Source: Oscillospiraceae bacterium
GTDB lineage: Bacteria > Bacillota > Clostridia > Oscillospirales > Oscillospiraceae
Assembly: GCA_017435525.1 (NCBI GenBank)
Contig: JAFSEW010000057.1
Span: forward strand, 1 to 64,000
Length of the DNA stretch: 64,000 bases
Direction: 5' to 3'
A program made the translations under genes and the position numbers. Shown here piece by piece: positions 38,115-46,692 of the stretch. The notes below the pieces were generated by a model, which saw only the letters and a list, made by a program, of their open reading frames with translations, had not been told where the DNA came from and did not search any database. How positions within the stretch are numbered: position 1 is the stretch's first letter; every line of letters starts with the position of its first letter.

Positions 38115-38191
38115 TGGTACGGCAAAAGGGACTCGAACCCCCGACCTACTGATTCGTAGTCAGTCACTCTATCCAACTGAGCTATTGCCGC
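38115..38191 (-). tRNA. tRNA-Arg(ACG)
   Basis: The minus strand starts GCGGCAATAGCTCAGTTGG, has the anticodon loop CTACGAA (anticodon ACG) between a GACTG..CAGT-type stem, the T arm GGTTCGAGTC, and ends TTGCCGTACCA with the CCA encoded. All arms of a standard 77-base cloverleaf can be drawn. The ACG anticodon is normally read as ICG after deamination and decodes CGU/CGC/CGA. It has its own terminator, and its 3' end is copied downstream. Confidence 0.96.
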
Positions 38192-38267
38192 ATGCAAGCG
38201 TCTCCTGACGTGCCAGAATATGATAGCATAGTTGGAAGAAAAAAGCAAGCCCTTTTTTCGAAAATTT

Positions 38268-39854
38268 TCATCTTTTTTTGGAATACTTTCCGCGGCGGTT
38301 CTTTCGGGTAGAAATCAGCAGAATGACAATGACAACTGCGCAGAAAACCATGCCGCACAGCAGGAAAATCAGCTTCTGCAGGCGCTTGTTCCGGCTGGTG
38401 TTCTGGTTTTGCTGTTCCTGCTCCAAACGCTCCTGTTCCAGGCGCTCCTGCTCCAGTCTTTCCTGTTCCAGCCGTTCCTGTTCCAGTCTTTCCTGTTCCA
38501 GCCGTTCCTGCTCCAGGCGCTCCTGTTCCAGGCGTTCTTGTTCCAAGCGTTCCTGTTCCAGGCGCTCCTGCTCCAAACGCTCCTGCTCGATGCGTTCCTG
38601 CTCGCCGTAGGAGGTGAGGTTTTCCATGAAGTCGTTCTTCCGGATATCCGGGCCCACAGTGGTGCGCAGCAGGCCGAATTTATGGGGGGGATAGTCCGTA
38701 ATTTCCGAGGCCTTGGTAATGGTACGGTCGGGGCCGTAGAACCAGCGCTGGAAGCTCTTGTAAATCTGCTGGCTCAGGTGGCAGGGGAAACCCAGCTGCT
38801 GAGATACCTGGAAGGCGGTGAGGCCGCCAAAGGATGCCAGGGGGGTGTCATAATCCAGCACGATGGGATTTTCTGCATAGGCGTGGATGTAGGTCTTGGG
38901 AGGATCCCAGGTGCCGTAGGTTTCCGCAGAATCGGGGAATTGGGTAGCGTCGGCAGAAATATCCACAGCCTTGGCTACCAGATCCGCATACACCATGTGC
39001 ATGCCGTGGCCGTACTCGCCTTTGAAGTCATGCCCCAGCACAACCAGAGGATCAAATCTGCGGATCTGCGCCACCACATAGCGCAGAAGATCTTCTTCAC
39101 TGTAGCCCCGGCGCAGATACTCTGCATAGGACTGGGCCAGATCGTCAATGCGAAAATCCGGGAATTCTCCGAAGACAGGATAGTTGGTGGCACCGGTGAT
39201 CCACAGGCCGTTAAGTACCTCATGGGAACGGGCCAGATCATCTTCCCGATGGTCAGTCATGTAGGCCACCTGAACCCGGTAGCCCAATTCTCTGGCATAC
39301 AGGGGGAACAATCCTGCAAAGAACAATTGATCGTCATCGCTGTGGGTGGCGAAGAGCAGAATGTCCGCGCCCCCTTCCAGCGGGGGCTGCCAGCGCTGCA
39401 CGAATTCCGGAACCTGACCGGGAGAGAACACATACACTTCACCCAGCTGCACGCTGCCATGGGAAAATTCCAGAGTGAGGCTGGTTACCTCACTGCCCAG
39501 AGGGGAAAGATCCACATACTCATGGAGATACCCGGCAGTGCCTGCGGTGATGCTGCTGCCGGTAGCGGGATCGGTGATGGTGTATTCCTCATAGGGCGCA
39601 TCAAACAGCAGATACAGCGAACCTATGGGGGCGCTGCCGGTAAGGGTCAGGGTGCAGCTTTTGCCGGATGTGCGATAAATCAGGGTGTCTTTGTCGGTGA
39701 GAAAAGAAAAATCCTTGTAACCGGAGCCGGTGACGGAAACCTGATCGGTGATGTCTTTGGCCTGGGTTTCTTCTGCGGATACTACGATGGATAAACCGGT
39801 CAGAACCAAAAGACAGAAAATAAAAGCCCAAAAACGGCGCAATACGAATTTCAA
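38268..39854 (-). CDS. PIG-L family deacetylase with ERLEQ repeat and C-terminal membrane anchor
   Basis: A 528-residue protein that starts at TTG 39854, with AGGAGG 8 bases before it. A signal peptide ends near VVSAEE, a beta-rich domain follows (about 35-150), and then a PIG-L/LmbE zinc deacetylase domain from about residue 160 with [15 protein letters not shown] (the usual form is AHPDDE) and [19 protein letters not shown]. Residues about 419-478 are twelve 5-residue units, eleven ERLEQ and one ERIEQ, predicted as a continuous charged helix. A transmembrane helix and basic tail end the protein. It probably acts outside on an N-acetylated sugar while standing off the membrane on a stalk. 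Confidence 0.88.
   Translation of the reverse strand: MKFVLRRFWAFIFCLLVLTGLSIVVSAEETQAKDITDQVSVTGSGYKDFSFLTDKDTLIYRTSGKSCTLTLTGSAPIGSLYLLFDAPYEEYTITDPATGSSITAGTAGYLHEYVDLSPLGSEVTSLTLEFSHGSVQLGEVYVFSPGQVPEFVQRWQPPLEGGADILLFATHSDDDQLFFAGLFPLYARELGYRVQVAYMTDHREDDLARSHEVLNGLWITGATNYPVFGEFPDFRIDDLAQSYAEYLRRGYSEEDLLRYVVAQIRRFDPLVVLGHDFKGEYGHGMHMVYADLVAKAVDISADATQFPDSAETYGTWDPPKTYIHAYAENPIVLDYDTPLASFGGLTAFQVSQQLGFPCHLSQQIYKSFQRWFYGPDRTITKASEITDYPPHKFGLLRTTVGPDIRKNDFMENLTSYGEQERIEQERLEQERLEQERLEQERLEQERLEQERLEQERLEQERLEQERLEQERLEQERLEQEQQNQNTSRNKRLQKLIFLLCGMVFCAVVIVILLISTRKNRRGKYSKKR
38421..38600. repeat. Twelve tandem 15-base units (ERLEQ codons)
   Basis: Twelve 15-base units of the type CTCCAGGCGCTCCTG encode the ERLEQ/ERIEQ repeat on the minus strand. 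Third-codon positions vary between units, so the array is not brand new. No spacers are present, so it is not a CRISPR. Confidence 0.95.
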
Positions 39855-39883
39855 GGCAGATACCTCCTGAGAATTATGGAATC

Positions 39884-39912
39884 ATTGTAGCAAACATACG
39901 CCTGTTTGTCAA
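39884..39912 (-). promoter_or_regulatory. Promoter of the PIG-L gene
   Basis: On the minus strand TTGACA (39907-39912), 17 bases and TACAAT (39884-39889). Its -35 box is only four bases from the -35 box of the diverging mutY promoter. Confidence 0.8.
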
Positions 39913-39916
39913 AGCC

Positions 39917-39945
39917 TTGACAGGGGTTCCGGGGGAGGGTAAAAT
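39917..39945 (+). promoter_or_regulatory. Promoter of mutY
   Basis: TTGACA (39917-39922), 17 bases and TAAAAT (39940-39945) come just before AAAAAAGGAGG. The very short leader leaves the ribosome binding site almost at the 5' end of the message. Confidence 0.8.
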
Positions 39946-39967
39946 AACAAAAAAGGAGGTGCCTCGG

Positions 39968-40999
39968 ATGGCAAAGACAATAGACGCCCGGCTGCCCGGG
40001 GTGCTGCTGCCCTGGTACGATGGGGTGAAGCGGGAGCTTCCCTGGCGGGAGAACCGGGAACCTTACCGGGTGTGGCTGTCGGAGATTATGCTGCAGCAGA
40101 CCCGTGTGGAGGCGGTGAAGGGCTATTTTGCCCGGTTTCTGGAAATGCTGCCGGATATTCGATCCCTGGCAGAATGCGACGATGAGACGCTGCATAAGCT
40201 GTGGGAGGGCCTGGGCTACTACAGCCGGGTGCGGAACCTGAAAAAGGCCGCAATCACAATTATGGAAGACCATGGGGGCAACTTCCCCCGGGAATATGAA
40301 AGCGTGCGGGCGCTGCCGGGGATCGGCGATTATACCGCCGGAGCCATTTGCTCCATCTGCTTTGACCTGCCCACCCCTGCGGTGGACGGCAATGTGCTGC
40401 GGGTGGCGGCAAGGCTGACGGAGGATTTTACACCCATTGACCAGCCTGCGGTGAAAAAGGAAGTAGGCGCAGCTCTTGCAGCCATTTATCCCCAGCGGGC
40501 GGGAGATTTTACCCAGGCGCTGATGGAACTGGGTGCCACCCTATGCGGCCCTAACCGCAAGCCGGATTGCGACGCCTGCCCCTGCCGGGAATTCTGCCGG
40601 GCATTCCAAAACGGAACGGCTGAGCAGCTTCCCGTCAAGACGCCGAAAAAGCAGCGCCGGGTGGAAGAGAAAACAGTGCTGATTCTCAGCTGTGAAGGCC
40701 GCTACGCCCTGACCAAGCGCCATGACGGAGGCCTGCTGGCAGGCCTGTGGCAGTTCCCGGATTTCCCCGGACAGCCGGAGCTTCCTGCGGTTTTGGAAAA
40801 AGTGGAGGAACTTGGCCTGAAACCAAGAGAAATCTATAAGCAGGTGGAGAAAAAACATATATTTACCCATGTGGAATGGCGCATGAATGGATATTACCTG
40901 GAAGTGTCAGAGCCGGAAGGCCCCTATACCTGGCTGACGGCGGAAGAAATGGATGCCCAGGCAGCTATGCCCACAGCCTACCGCCAGTTCCGGGAATGA
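39968..40999 (+). CDS. mutY: A/G-specific adenine glycosylase
   Basis: A 343-residue DNA repair enzyme that removes adenine mispaired with 8-oxoguanine. The HhH-GPD domain shows VWLSEIMLQQTRVEAV (with the catalytic Glu), the hairpin LPGIGDYTAGAI and the catalytic Asp in AVDGNVLRV. The iron-sulfur loop is C-x7-C-x2-C-x5-C (CGPNRKPDCDACPCREFC), one residue longer than the usual C-x6-C. The C-terminal NUDIX-like domain begins near VEEKTVLILSCEG. The start at ATG 39968 follows AAGGAGG; the upstream frame overlaps the promoter. Confidence 0.95.
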   Translation: MAKTIDARLPGVLLPWYDGVKRELPWRENREPYRVWLSEIMLQQTRVEAVKGYFARFLEMLPDIRSLAECDDETLHKLWEGLGYYSRVRNLKKAAITIMEDHGGNFPREYESVRALPGIGDYTAGAICSICFDLPTPAVDGNVLRVAARLTEDFTPIDQPAVKKEVGAALAAIYPQRAGDFTQALMELGATLCGPNRKPDCDACPCREFCRAFQNGTAEQLPVKTPKKQRRVEEKTVLILSCEGRYALTKRHDGGLLAGLWQFPDFPGQPELPAVLEKVEELGLKPREIYKQVEKKHIFTHVEWRMNGYYLEVSEPEGPYTWLTAEEMDAQAAMPTAYRQFRE

Positions 41000-41003
41000 A
41001 AAA

Positions 41004-41035
41004 AGCAGCCGCTGACCATCCGGTCAGCGGCTGCT
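41004..41035 (-). terminator. Hairpin between mutY and the minus-strand membrane protein gene
   Basis: AGCAGCCGCTGACC (41004-41017) pairs perfectly with GGTCAGCGGCTGCT (41022-41035). The T run is on the minus strand, so it mainly ends the transcript from 41731, but it also follows the mutY stop by four bases. Confidence 0.75.
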
Positions 41036-41067
41036 GCGCTCTGTTAGAGAAATTGGAAAATTAGTAG

Positions 41068-41089
41068 GGCCACCCGTCCCCGGGTGGCC
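41068..41089. repeat. GGCCACCCG-TCCC-CGGGTGGCC hairpin repeat
   Basis: A perfect 9-base stem flanked by TAGG and GTTTTA. It resembles the GGACACCCG hairpins inside the nested repeat at 62521-62714, so it may belong to the same repeat group. Confidence 0.5.
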
Positions 41090-41110
41090 GTTTTAGTGGC
41101 ATCTGAAGTG

Positions 41111-41731
41111 TCAGAACACTCGCTGCAGCAGCAGATAGGCCCCGGTGTCTTCCAGGTGCAGGCCTGCCCAGTCTGCGGTAGTTGCGGTGGAAGCGGCGGC
41201 TTTGCCCAGGGCATTGGCTTCCAGATAGCCCAGCATTCCGGAGAACATACCGGCTGCGGGGGCCTCATAAGACCAGGTGATCTTCAGAATTTCCGTGCGC
41301 TTTCTGTTAAAGGTAAAGCTGAGGAAAGTGGGTGCCTGACCGTTCAGAGTGCAATCGGGGGCGGCGTAGCGGATGGTGTAGCTGCCCTGGTCGTTTTCTT
41401 CGTAGGCAGTACCCATCAGGGCAATCACATCTTCCACTGTGGCGGTGGCATCCAGCTGTTCCAGCAGATGCAGGAAAGAGGATTCTTCCACGGTGGCATC
41501 CAAATTCAGGGAAATTTGTGCATTCTCAGGATTCTGGCCGTACCACAGAAGGTTGTTGCTGAAAACAAAACCCCAGGCGCAGATGAGAAACACCGTGACG
41601 CAGGCGGCGTACTTGCCAAATTCTGCAAACCGCGCCCTGTTACCGGAAGCGGTGAAGATTCGCTTGAGAAAAATCGCGGAACCCACCAGTGCGATGAGCA
41701 TCGCCAAGACAAAAATGACATCCAGCTGCAT
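41111..41731 (-). CDS. Hypothetical membrane-anchored protein
   Basis: A 206-residue protein of no family I recognise. Two hydrophobic segments near the N-terminus (DVIFVLAMLIALVGSAIFL and YAACVTVFLICAWGFVF) are followed by an extracytoplasmic domain of about 130 residues. That part (VEDVIALMGTAYEENDQGSYTIRYAA) resembles small BamE/SmpA-like lipoprotein domains in rhythm, but this is only an impression. The start ATG 41731 has GGAGG 6 bases before it; the longer frame to 41794 has no such site. Confidence 0.65.
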   Translation of the reverse strand: MQLDVIFVLAMLIALVGSAIFLKRIFTASGNRARFAEFGKYAACVTVFLICAWGFVFSNNLLWYGQNPENAQISLNLDATVEESSFLHLLEQLDATATVEDVIALMGTAYEENDQGSYTIRYAAPDCTLNGQAPTFLSFTFNRKRTEILKITWSYEAPAAGMFSGMLGYLEANALGKAAASTATTADWAGLHLEDTGAYLLLQRVF

Positions 41732-41893
41732 AGTAATCCTCCGTACATTGCCTGTATTTTCTTCAATTATACTTCGGCAGCCCCGGGAAATCAAGCGGTT
41801 TCCTCAAATGCTTGCACAGCGTGCCGTTTGATGCATAAAATGTCCTGTAAGCCTATTTGCTTATGGCAAGGAAATTGATCGGGAGGTATCACC

Positions 41894-42712
41894 ATGTCGG
41901 AGAATTGCCAGGGCATGCTGCAATGCAGACCGGAAGATCTGCGCACAGCCCTATCCATCCACACCCGAAAAATTACAGACAGCTGCCGGGACAAAGACTG
42001 CATTGAAGATCTGCGGGTCTATCTCACTGCAGGCTCCCAGGCAGTGCTGGATACGGCAGCAGGGGCAAAAGTCCGCTGTGCGGAGCTGCTTTACACCTAC
42101 ATCGATGTGGAGCCGGTGGCCTTTGACCGGAACCACTATTGCATCGACGCAACCTTCTACTATCGGATTCTGGCGGATGCCACTGTGGGCACCTGCCGTC
42201 CCGCGGCGCTGTACGGGCTGGCGGTGTTTTCCAAGCGGGCGGTGCTCTGCGGGGAAGACAGCCGCGCCCGGATCTTTACCAGCGATACCCGCATCGGCTG
42301 CCCTGACGGCCTGAGCCTGTATAGCGCCAACCGTCCCACGGCAGTGGTGGAAGTGCTGGACCCCATGGTGCTCAGCTCCAGAGTCCGGGAGATGCCGGAT
42401 CGCACCTGCCATGACACAACGCCGCTGCAGATCCCGGATTATATCAGCGCTGCCTTCGATGAGCCCCTGGTGCTTACCGGGGACGGACGGCGGCTCTATG
42501 TAACCCTGGGCCAGTTCTCCATCATCCGGCTGGAGCGGGATGCCCAGCTGGTGGTGCCGGTGCTGGATTACAGCATTCCTACCAAGCAGTGCTGCGATTC
42601 TCCCGGCTGTTCGGAGGATCCCTGTGAAATGTTCTCCCGGATTCCATTCCCCGCAGCGCAGTTTTCCCCCAAGGGCTGCGACACCTGTGAGGACTGCCCC
42701 GTGGACAGCTGA
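41894..42712 (+). CDS. Conserved cysteine-rich hypothetical protein of Clostridia type
   Basis: A 272-residue soluble protein with many cysteines. The N-terminal TRKITDSCRDKDCIEDLRVYL is a pattern I associate with uncharacterised Clostridia proteins, some of them linked to sporulation. The C-terminus is especially Cys-rich (QCCDSPGCSEDPC, GCDTCEDC), which suggests metal binding or disulfide cross-linking. GGGAGG is 7 bases before the ATG. It stands alone and is followed by a bidirectional terminator. The function is unknown. Confidence 0.75.
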   Translation: MSENCQGMLQCRPEDLRTALSIHTRKITDSCRDKDCIEDLRVYLTAGSQAVLDTAAGAKVRCAELLYTYIDVEPVAFDRNHYCIDATFYYRILADATVGTCRPAALYGLAVFSKRAVLCGEDSRARIFTSDTRIGCPDGLSLYSANRPTAVVEVLDPMVLSSRVREMPDRTCHDTTPLQIPDYISAAFDEPLVLTGDGRRLYVTLGQFSIIRLERDAQLVVPVLDYSIPTKQCCDSPGCSEDPCEMFSRIPFPAAQFSPKGCDTCEDCPVDS

Positions 42713-42717
42713 CAAAA

Positions 42718-42743
42718 TGCCGCAGGCTTTGAAACCTGCGGCA
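42718..42743. terminator. Bidirectional terminator
   Basis: TGCCGCAGG (42718-42726) pairs with CCTGCGGCA (42735-42743), with A residues before and T residues after. It ends the Cys-rich protein gene and, on the other strand, the MFS transporter gene, whose last codons begin at 42748. Confidence 0.85.
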
Positions 42744-42747
42744 TGTT

Positions 42748-43920
42748 TTACTTTTTAATCTTCTGCATCCAGACCAGCACAATGCAGGCACCGGACAGGG
42801 CGAAGGCTGCGGAGATGGCAACCATGGCCTGCACCCCCAGGAACTGGCAAAGGGTGCCCCCGGCAAACATGGCAGCTACGGAGCCTGCGGACATGGTGGC
42901 GGAGAGGTAGCTCTGCACCCGCACCGCTTCTTCCGGCTCCATGATTTGGGCCAGATAGTTGACCATGCTGATCTCATACAGGCCGTAGCCCAGCATCTGG
43001 GTGGCCATGGCGATGTATACCCCGCCGGGAGAGGCGGAAAGCAGCAGGCCGATGGGTTTTGCCATGACCATAACGGCACCCAGCTGCGCCATCCGGCGCA
43101 CTTTGATTTTCTTCATCAGATAGGTGAAGCTGAAAGTAATGGGCAGGCTGCACACGGAGGTAATGGCTGTGGCGATGCCCTGCTCACGCTGGCCGCCGCC
43201 TTTGGCTTCGATAATCAGCTGCACAAAGCTGCCCACCAGGAAATGGCTGACGCAGATCAGCGTGCCGCCCAGCAGAAGCAGCACAAACAGCGGATGGGTT
43301 TTCAAAAAACCGGTATCCAGCTTCTGCCGCTTTTCCCGGGTGAAATTGGGCAGGTGCCGGGTGCCGCAGAAGGTAAACCAAACAGTAGCGCCGGTGAGCA
43401 GCAGTGCCAGCATGCCGGAAAGTACCGGAATCACTTCCGGACCCAGGCTGGCCAGCAGCCGACCGGTAAGCACCGCGGAAAGGCCGTAGCTGATGCTGCC
43501 GAAGCCACGGGTCATGTTATACAGCAGGGGAAGACCTCTGGCCACACCGTCGATAGCCATGGAGGTAACAATACCGGGGATGGTCTGCAGTACGGTGCAG
43601 GAAAGAACCATGCCGCCGATGGTCAGCAGGGGCAGCAGTTGGGCGTACATCAAAGCAAGGCCGCACAGCATCAAAAGGCCCGCGATCAGCAGCACGGTAT
43701 GCATCTGCAGCTTTTCTATGCGGCTTACGATTTCGCCGGTAGCCACCTGCAGGGCACAGGCTGCGGCAGCGGAAATGCCCAGTACCAGGCTGATCTGGTA
43801 GCTTTGCAGGCCGCACACGCCTCCGAGAAAATTGGTGGCGAAGCCCAAAACAATGGCATACATGCCCCAGGTGCCCAGCAGCACCATTACAAAGGAAATG
43901 TTGATCTGAACCTTTTTCAC
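42748..43920 (-). CDS. MFS transporter
   Basis: A 390-residue major facilitator protein with about twelve membrane helices. Useful markers are LGTWGMYAIVLGFATNFLGG in helix 1 and the central cytoplasmic loop TRHLPNFTREKRQKLDTGF. The start is GTG 43920, with GGAGG 8 bases upstream. It diverges from larA and could export or import a small metabolite, but no substrate can be read. It stands as a single gene between terminators. Confidence 0.88.
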   Translation of the reverse strand: MKKVQINISFVMVLLGTWGMYAIVLGFATNFLGGVCGLQSYQISLVLGISAAAACALQVATGEIVSRIEKLQMHTVLLIAGLLMLCGLALMYAQLLPLLTIGGMVLSCTVLQTIPGIVTSMAIDGVARGLPLLYNMTRGFGSISYGLSAVLTGRLLASLGPEVIPVLSGMLALLLTGATVWFTFCGTRHLPNFTREKRQKLDTGFLKTHPLFVLLLLGGTLICVSHFLVGSFVQLIIEAKGGGQREQGIATAITSVCSLPITFSFTYLMKKIKVRRMAQLGAVMVMAKPIGLLLSASPGGVYIAMATQMLGYGLYEISMVNYLAQIMEPEEAVRVQSYLSATMSAGSVAAMFAGGTLCQFLGVQAMVAISAAFALSGACIVLVWMQKIKK

Positions 43921-44024
43921 GGAGCATCCCTCCCTGAGGTCATCTTATCATAAAAAAGCGAAAACACAATGGAAAAAATCAAAAACCTGTGCTATGATGA
44001 AGAAAACCGGAAAAGGAGAAGACT

Positions 44025-45302
44025 ATGGTGAAACTGGAACTGCCTTACGGAAAAACATCCTTACCGTTATCTCTGGAAGAAAACCGGGTGCGGGCCGTTC
44101 TGCATTCCGGCATTGCGGGTTATGTGCCTGATGCGTCCCCGGAAGAATTGGTACGCCGGGCGCTGGAAGCTCCTGTGGGCTGCGAAATGCTGGAGCAGCT
44201 GAGCAAAGGGAAGAAGAAAGTCACCATCATCGCCAGCGACCATACCCGGCCGGTACCCAGCAGGCTTCTGATGCCGCCGATGCTGGAATCCATCCGTAAG
44301 GGAAACCCCGCAGCGGAAATCACCATTCTCATTGCCACCGGCTGCCACCGGGACACCACCCGGGAAGAGCTGATCGCCAAATTTGGCGAAGAGATTGTGC
44401 AGACGGAAAATATCATCGTCCATGACTGTGACGATGAAGAAAACCTGTGCCTTCTGGGTACGCTGCCCTCCGGCGGTAAGTGCCGGATCAGCCGCTATGC
44501 GGCTGAGGCAGACCTGCTGATTGCCGAAGGCTTCATCGAGCCCCATTTCTTCGCCGGATATTCCGGCGGCAGAAAAGCGGTGCTTCCCGGCGTTGCGGCC
44601 AGAGAAACGGTGCTGGCCAACCATTGCAGCGAGTTTATTGCCCACCCGGCTGCCCGGGCCGGAAGCCTGGAAGCAAACCCCATCCATCAGGACATGCTCT
44701 GGGCCGCGGAAAAGGCCGGGCTGGAATTCATTCTCAATGTGGTGCTGGATGCCGATAAAAAGCCCATTTATGCGGTGGCAGGCGATCCCCGGCAGGCACA
44801 TGCGGCCGGCTGCGCCTTTTTGGAAAACCTCTGCGGCGTACCCCAGACCCCTGCGGACATCGTCATTACTACCAACGGCGGCTACCCCCTGGATCAGAAC
44901 ATTTATCAGGCGGTTAAGGGTATGACAGCGGCGGAAGCCACGGTCAATCCCGGCGGTGTGATCATCATGCTGGCAAAGTCGGGCGATGGTCACGGCGGCG
45001 ATGCTTTCTGCAAAGAGCTGATGGCAAGCGCGAACATGAATGCTCTGATGGCCGGAATTCTCAGCCGGGGCAGGGGACAGACGCTGCCGGATCAATGGCA
45101 GGCGCAGATCATGATCCGGGTGCTGCAAAAAGCCCGGGTGATCTATATCTCCGAAGCCCCGGACGATTTGGTGCGGGCGCTGCACATGGTGCCTGCCCAC
45201 AGCCTGGGGCAGGCCATGACCCTGGCAGAAGAAATCCTGGGCAATCCCCAGGCTAGTGTAACCGTAATTCCCGATGGCGTCAGCGTCATCGTGCTTCCAT
45301 AA
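44025..45302 (+). CDS. larA: Nickel-pincer lactate racemase family protein
   Basis: A 425-residue LarA-type racemase. Motifs are SDHTRPVPS, IATGCHRDTT, the cofactor-binding stretch EPHFFAGYSGGRKAVLPG (its Lys binds the nickel-pincer nucleotide in known LarA) and the following LANHC histidine. The family interconverts D- and L-lactate or other 2-hydroxyacids. The cofactor-making genes larB, larC and larE are not next to it. GGAG precedes the ATG by 7 bases. The aminotransferase gene starts 17 bases after it, so a shared transcript and a 2-hydroxy-acid or amino-acid role are likely. Confidence 0.9.
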   Translation: MVKLELPYGKTSLPLSLEENRVRAVLHSGIAGYVPDASPEELVRRALEAPVGCEMLEQLSKGKKKVTIIASDHTRPVPSRLLMPPMLESIRKGNPAAEITILIATGCHRDTTREELIAKFGEEIVQTENIIVHDCDDEENLCLLGTLPSGGKCRISRYAAEADLLIAEGFIEPHFFAGYSGGRKAVLPGVAARETVLANHCSEFIAHPAARAGSLEANPIHQDMLWAAEKAGLEFILNVVLDADKKPIYAVAGDPRQAHAAGCAFLENLCGVPQTPADIVITTNGGYPLDQNIYQAVKGMTAAEATVNPGGVIIMLAKSGDGHGGDAFCKELMASANMNALMAGILSRGRGQTLPDQWQAQIMIRVLQKARVIYISEAPDDLVRALHMVPAHSLGQAMTLAEEILGNPQASVTVIPDGVSVIVLP

Positions 45303-45319
45303 AGAAAGGAAAGAAAACT

Positions 45320-46537
45320 ATGCGATTTGACTGGACAACCATTATGGACCGGCGTGGCAAGGATGCCATTGCTATTGATATGGTGGGCGCTGTGGAGCCC
45401 AACGGCTTTGTACCCGGCGGCCCCAAGGAGGGCTTTGATGTGATTCCCATGTGGGTGGCGGATATGAATTTCCCCGCCTGCCCCAGCATCCCCAAGGCCA
45501 TTATCGAGCGCACAAACCACACCGCCTACGGCTATTTCAACCCCAGCCGGGAATATTACGACGCCATTATCCGCTGGCACAAGATCCGCAACGGCGTGGA
45601 AGGCCTGTGTGACGAGCATATCGGCTATGAGAACGGCGTTCTGGGCTGCGTGGTCAGCGCCATGAATGTGTTCTGCTCCAAGGGCGATAATATCCTGGTG
45701 CATTCTCCCACCTATGTGGGCTTCACCGGCAGCCTCACCAACAACGGCTATAACCTGGTGCATTCTCCTCTGGTGCAGGATGCAGAGGGCATCTACCGGA
45801 TGGACTTTGCGGACATGGAGAAGAAGATCGTGGCCAATAACATCCACGCCGCCATTTTCTGCAACCCCCACAACCCCACCGGCCGTGTATGGGAGAAGTG
45901 GGAAATCGAGAAGTTCATGGAGCTGTGCAAGAAGCACGATGTGTTCGTCGTCTCCGACGAGATCTGGTCCGATATCATTCTCACCGGCTACAAGCACACC
46001 CCCAGCCAGTCTGTTTCCGAGGATGCCAAAATGCGCACTGTGGCGGTGTACGCCCCCTCCAAGACCTTCAATCTGGCAGGTCTGGTGGGCAGCTACCATA
46101 TTATTTATAATAAGTGGATTCGTGACCGGGTGCGGAAGGAATCCTCTCTGGGTCACTACAATTCCATGAATGTGCTGTCCATGCACGCCCTGATTGGCGC
46201 CTATCAGGACGAAGGCTATGCCTGGGCCGACGAGCTGCGGGAAACCATCACCGGCAATATCAACTTTGCCATGGACTATATCGAAGCCCACTTTGAAGGG
46301 GTCAAGGTCAGCCGTCCCCAGGGTACTTATATGCTGTTTGTGGACTGCACCGACTGGTGCGCCGCCCACGGCAAGGATATCGCCCATGTGCTGCAAGCCT
46401 GCTGGGATGTGGGCGTGGCTGTCCAGGACGGCCGCTCCTTCCACGGCGCTTGCCATATGCGACTGAACCTGGCCCTGCCGCTCAGCCGCGTGCAGGAAGC
46501 CTTCGCAAGAATGGATAAGTACGTATTCAATGCATGA
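45320..46537 (+). CDS. MalY/PatB family PLP-dependent aminotransferase/C-S lyase
   Basis: A 405-residue fold-type I PLP enzyme. It opens FDWTTIMDRRGKDAIAIDM and has PMWVADMNFPACPSI, which mark the MalY/PatB branch. The PLP-binding regions are NPHNPTGRVW, VVSDEIWSDI and the lysine in APSKTFNLAG. PatB-type enzymes cleave cystathionine and cysteine conjugates; some transaminate. It follows larA closely and ends in a strong terminator. The exact substrate is uncertain. Confidence 0.92.
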   Translation: MRFDWTTIMDRRGKDAIAIDMVGAVEPNGFVPGGPKEGFDVIPMWVADMNFPACPSIPKAIIERTNHTAYGYFNPSREYYDAIIRWHKIRNGVEGLCDEHIGYENGVLGCVVSAMNVFCSKGDNILVHSPTYVGFTGSLTNNGYNLVHSPLVQDAEGIYRMDFADMEKKIVANNIHAAIFCNPHNPTGRVWEKWEIEKFMELCKKHDVFVVSDEIWSDIILTGYKHTPSQSVSEDAKMRTVAVYAPSKTFNLAGLVGSYHIIYNKWIRDRVRKESSLGHYNSMNVLSMHALIGAYQDEGYAWADELRETITGNINFAMDYIEAHFEGVKVSRPQGTYMLFVDCTDWCAAHGKDIAHVLQACWDVGVAVQDGRSFHGACHMRLNLALPLSRVQEAFARMDKYVFNA

Positions 46538-46540
46538 TGA

Positions 46541-46576
46541 AAATTCCCCGGCGGCTATTCCCGCCGGGGAATTTTT
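46541..46576 (+). terminator. Terminator of larA-patB
   Basis: AAATTCCCCGGCGG pairs with CCGCCGGGGAATTT around CTATTC, and then T residues follow. Confidence 0.95.
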
Positions 46577-46578
46577 GC

Positions 46579-46605
46579 GGGAGGCTCAAGAGCCTCCCCT
46601 GCATA
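46579..46605. repeat. GGGAGGC-TCAAGA-GCCTCCC hairpin repeat, copy 2
   Basis: GGGAGGCTCAAGAGCCTCCC followed by CTGCATA; nearly the same as 7952-7978. A third related hairpin, GGGAGGGTCTTGACCCTCCC, follows at about 46625-46644. Confidence 0.65.
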
Positions 46606-46661
46606 TTTTGCCGAATCCCAGTAGGGGAGGGTCTTGACCCTCCCGAAAAAGGTAACGAAAT

Positions 46662-46692
46662 AGCCGAAGGCTGCGACCTTCGGCTGTTTTTT
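46662..46692 (+). terminator. Hairpin with T run
   Basis: AGCCGAAGG pairs with CCTTCGGCT and GTTTTTT follows. It abuts the stop codon of the converging RHH gene and protects it from read-through. Confidence 0.7.

Noticed and set aside
37919..38152. A 77-codon plus-strand frame through the tRNA region
   Set aside because: It consists of hairpin arms and the tRNA complement, and no ribosome binding site precedes it.
35714..38191. Region considered as an integrated phage or conjugative island at tRNA-Arg
   Set aside because: AT-richness and the copied tRNA end fit, but there is no integrase, relaxase or phage gene, and the two tRNA-end copies are only about 170 bases apart without the two genes between them.
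38421..38600. Regular repeat array considered as CRISPR
   Set aside because: The 15-base units are contiguous, without spacers, and encode an in-frame ERLEQ helix in a gene with signal peptide and catalytic domain.
39917..39967. Upstream TTG start for mutY
   Set aside because: The TTG is part of the -35 box of the mutY promoter, and a strong AAGGAGG points to the ATG at 39968.
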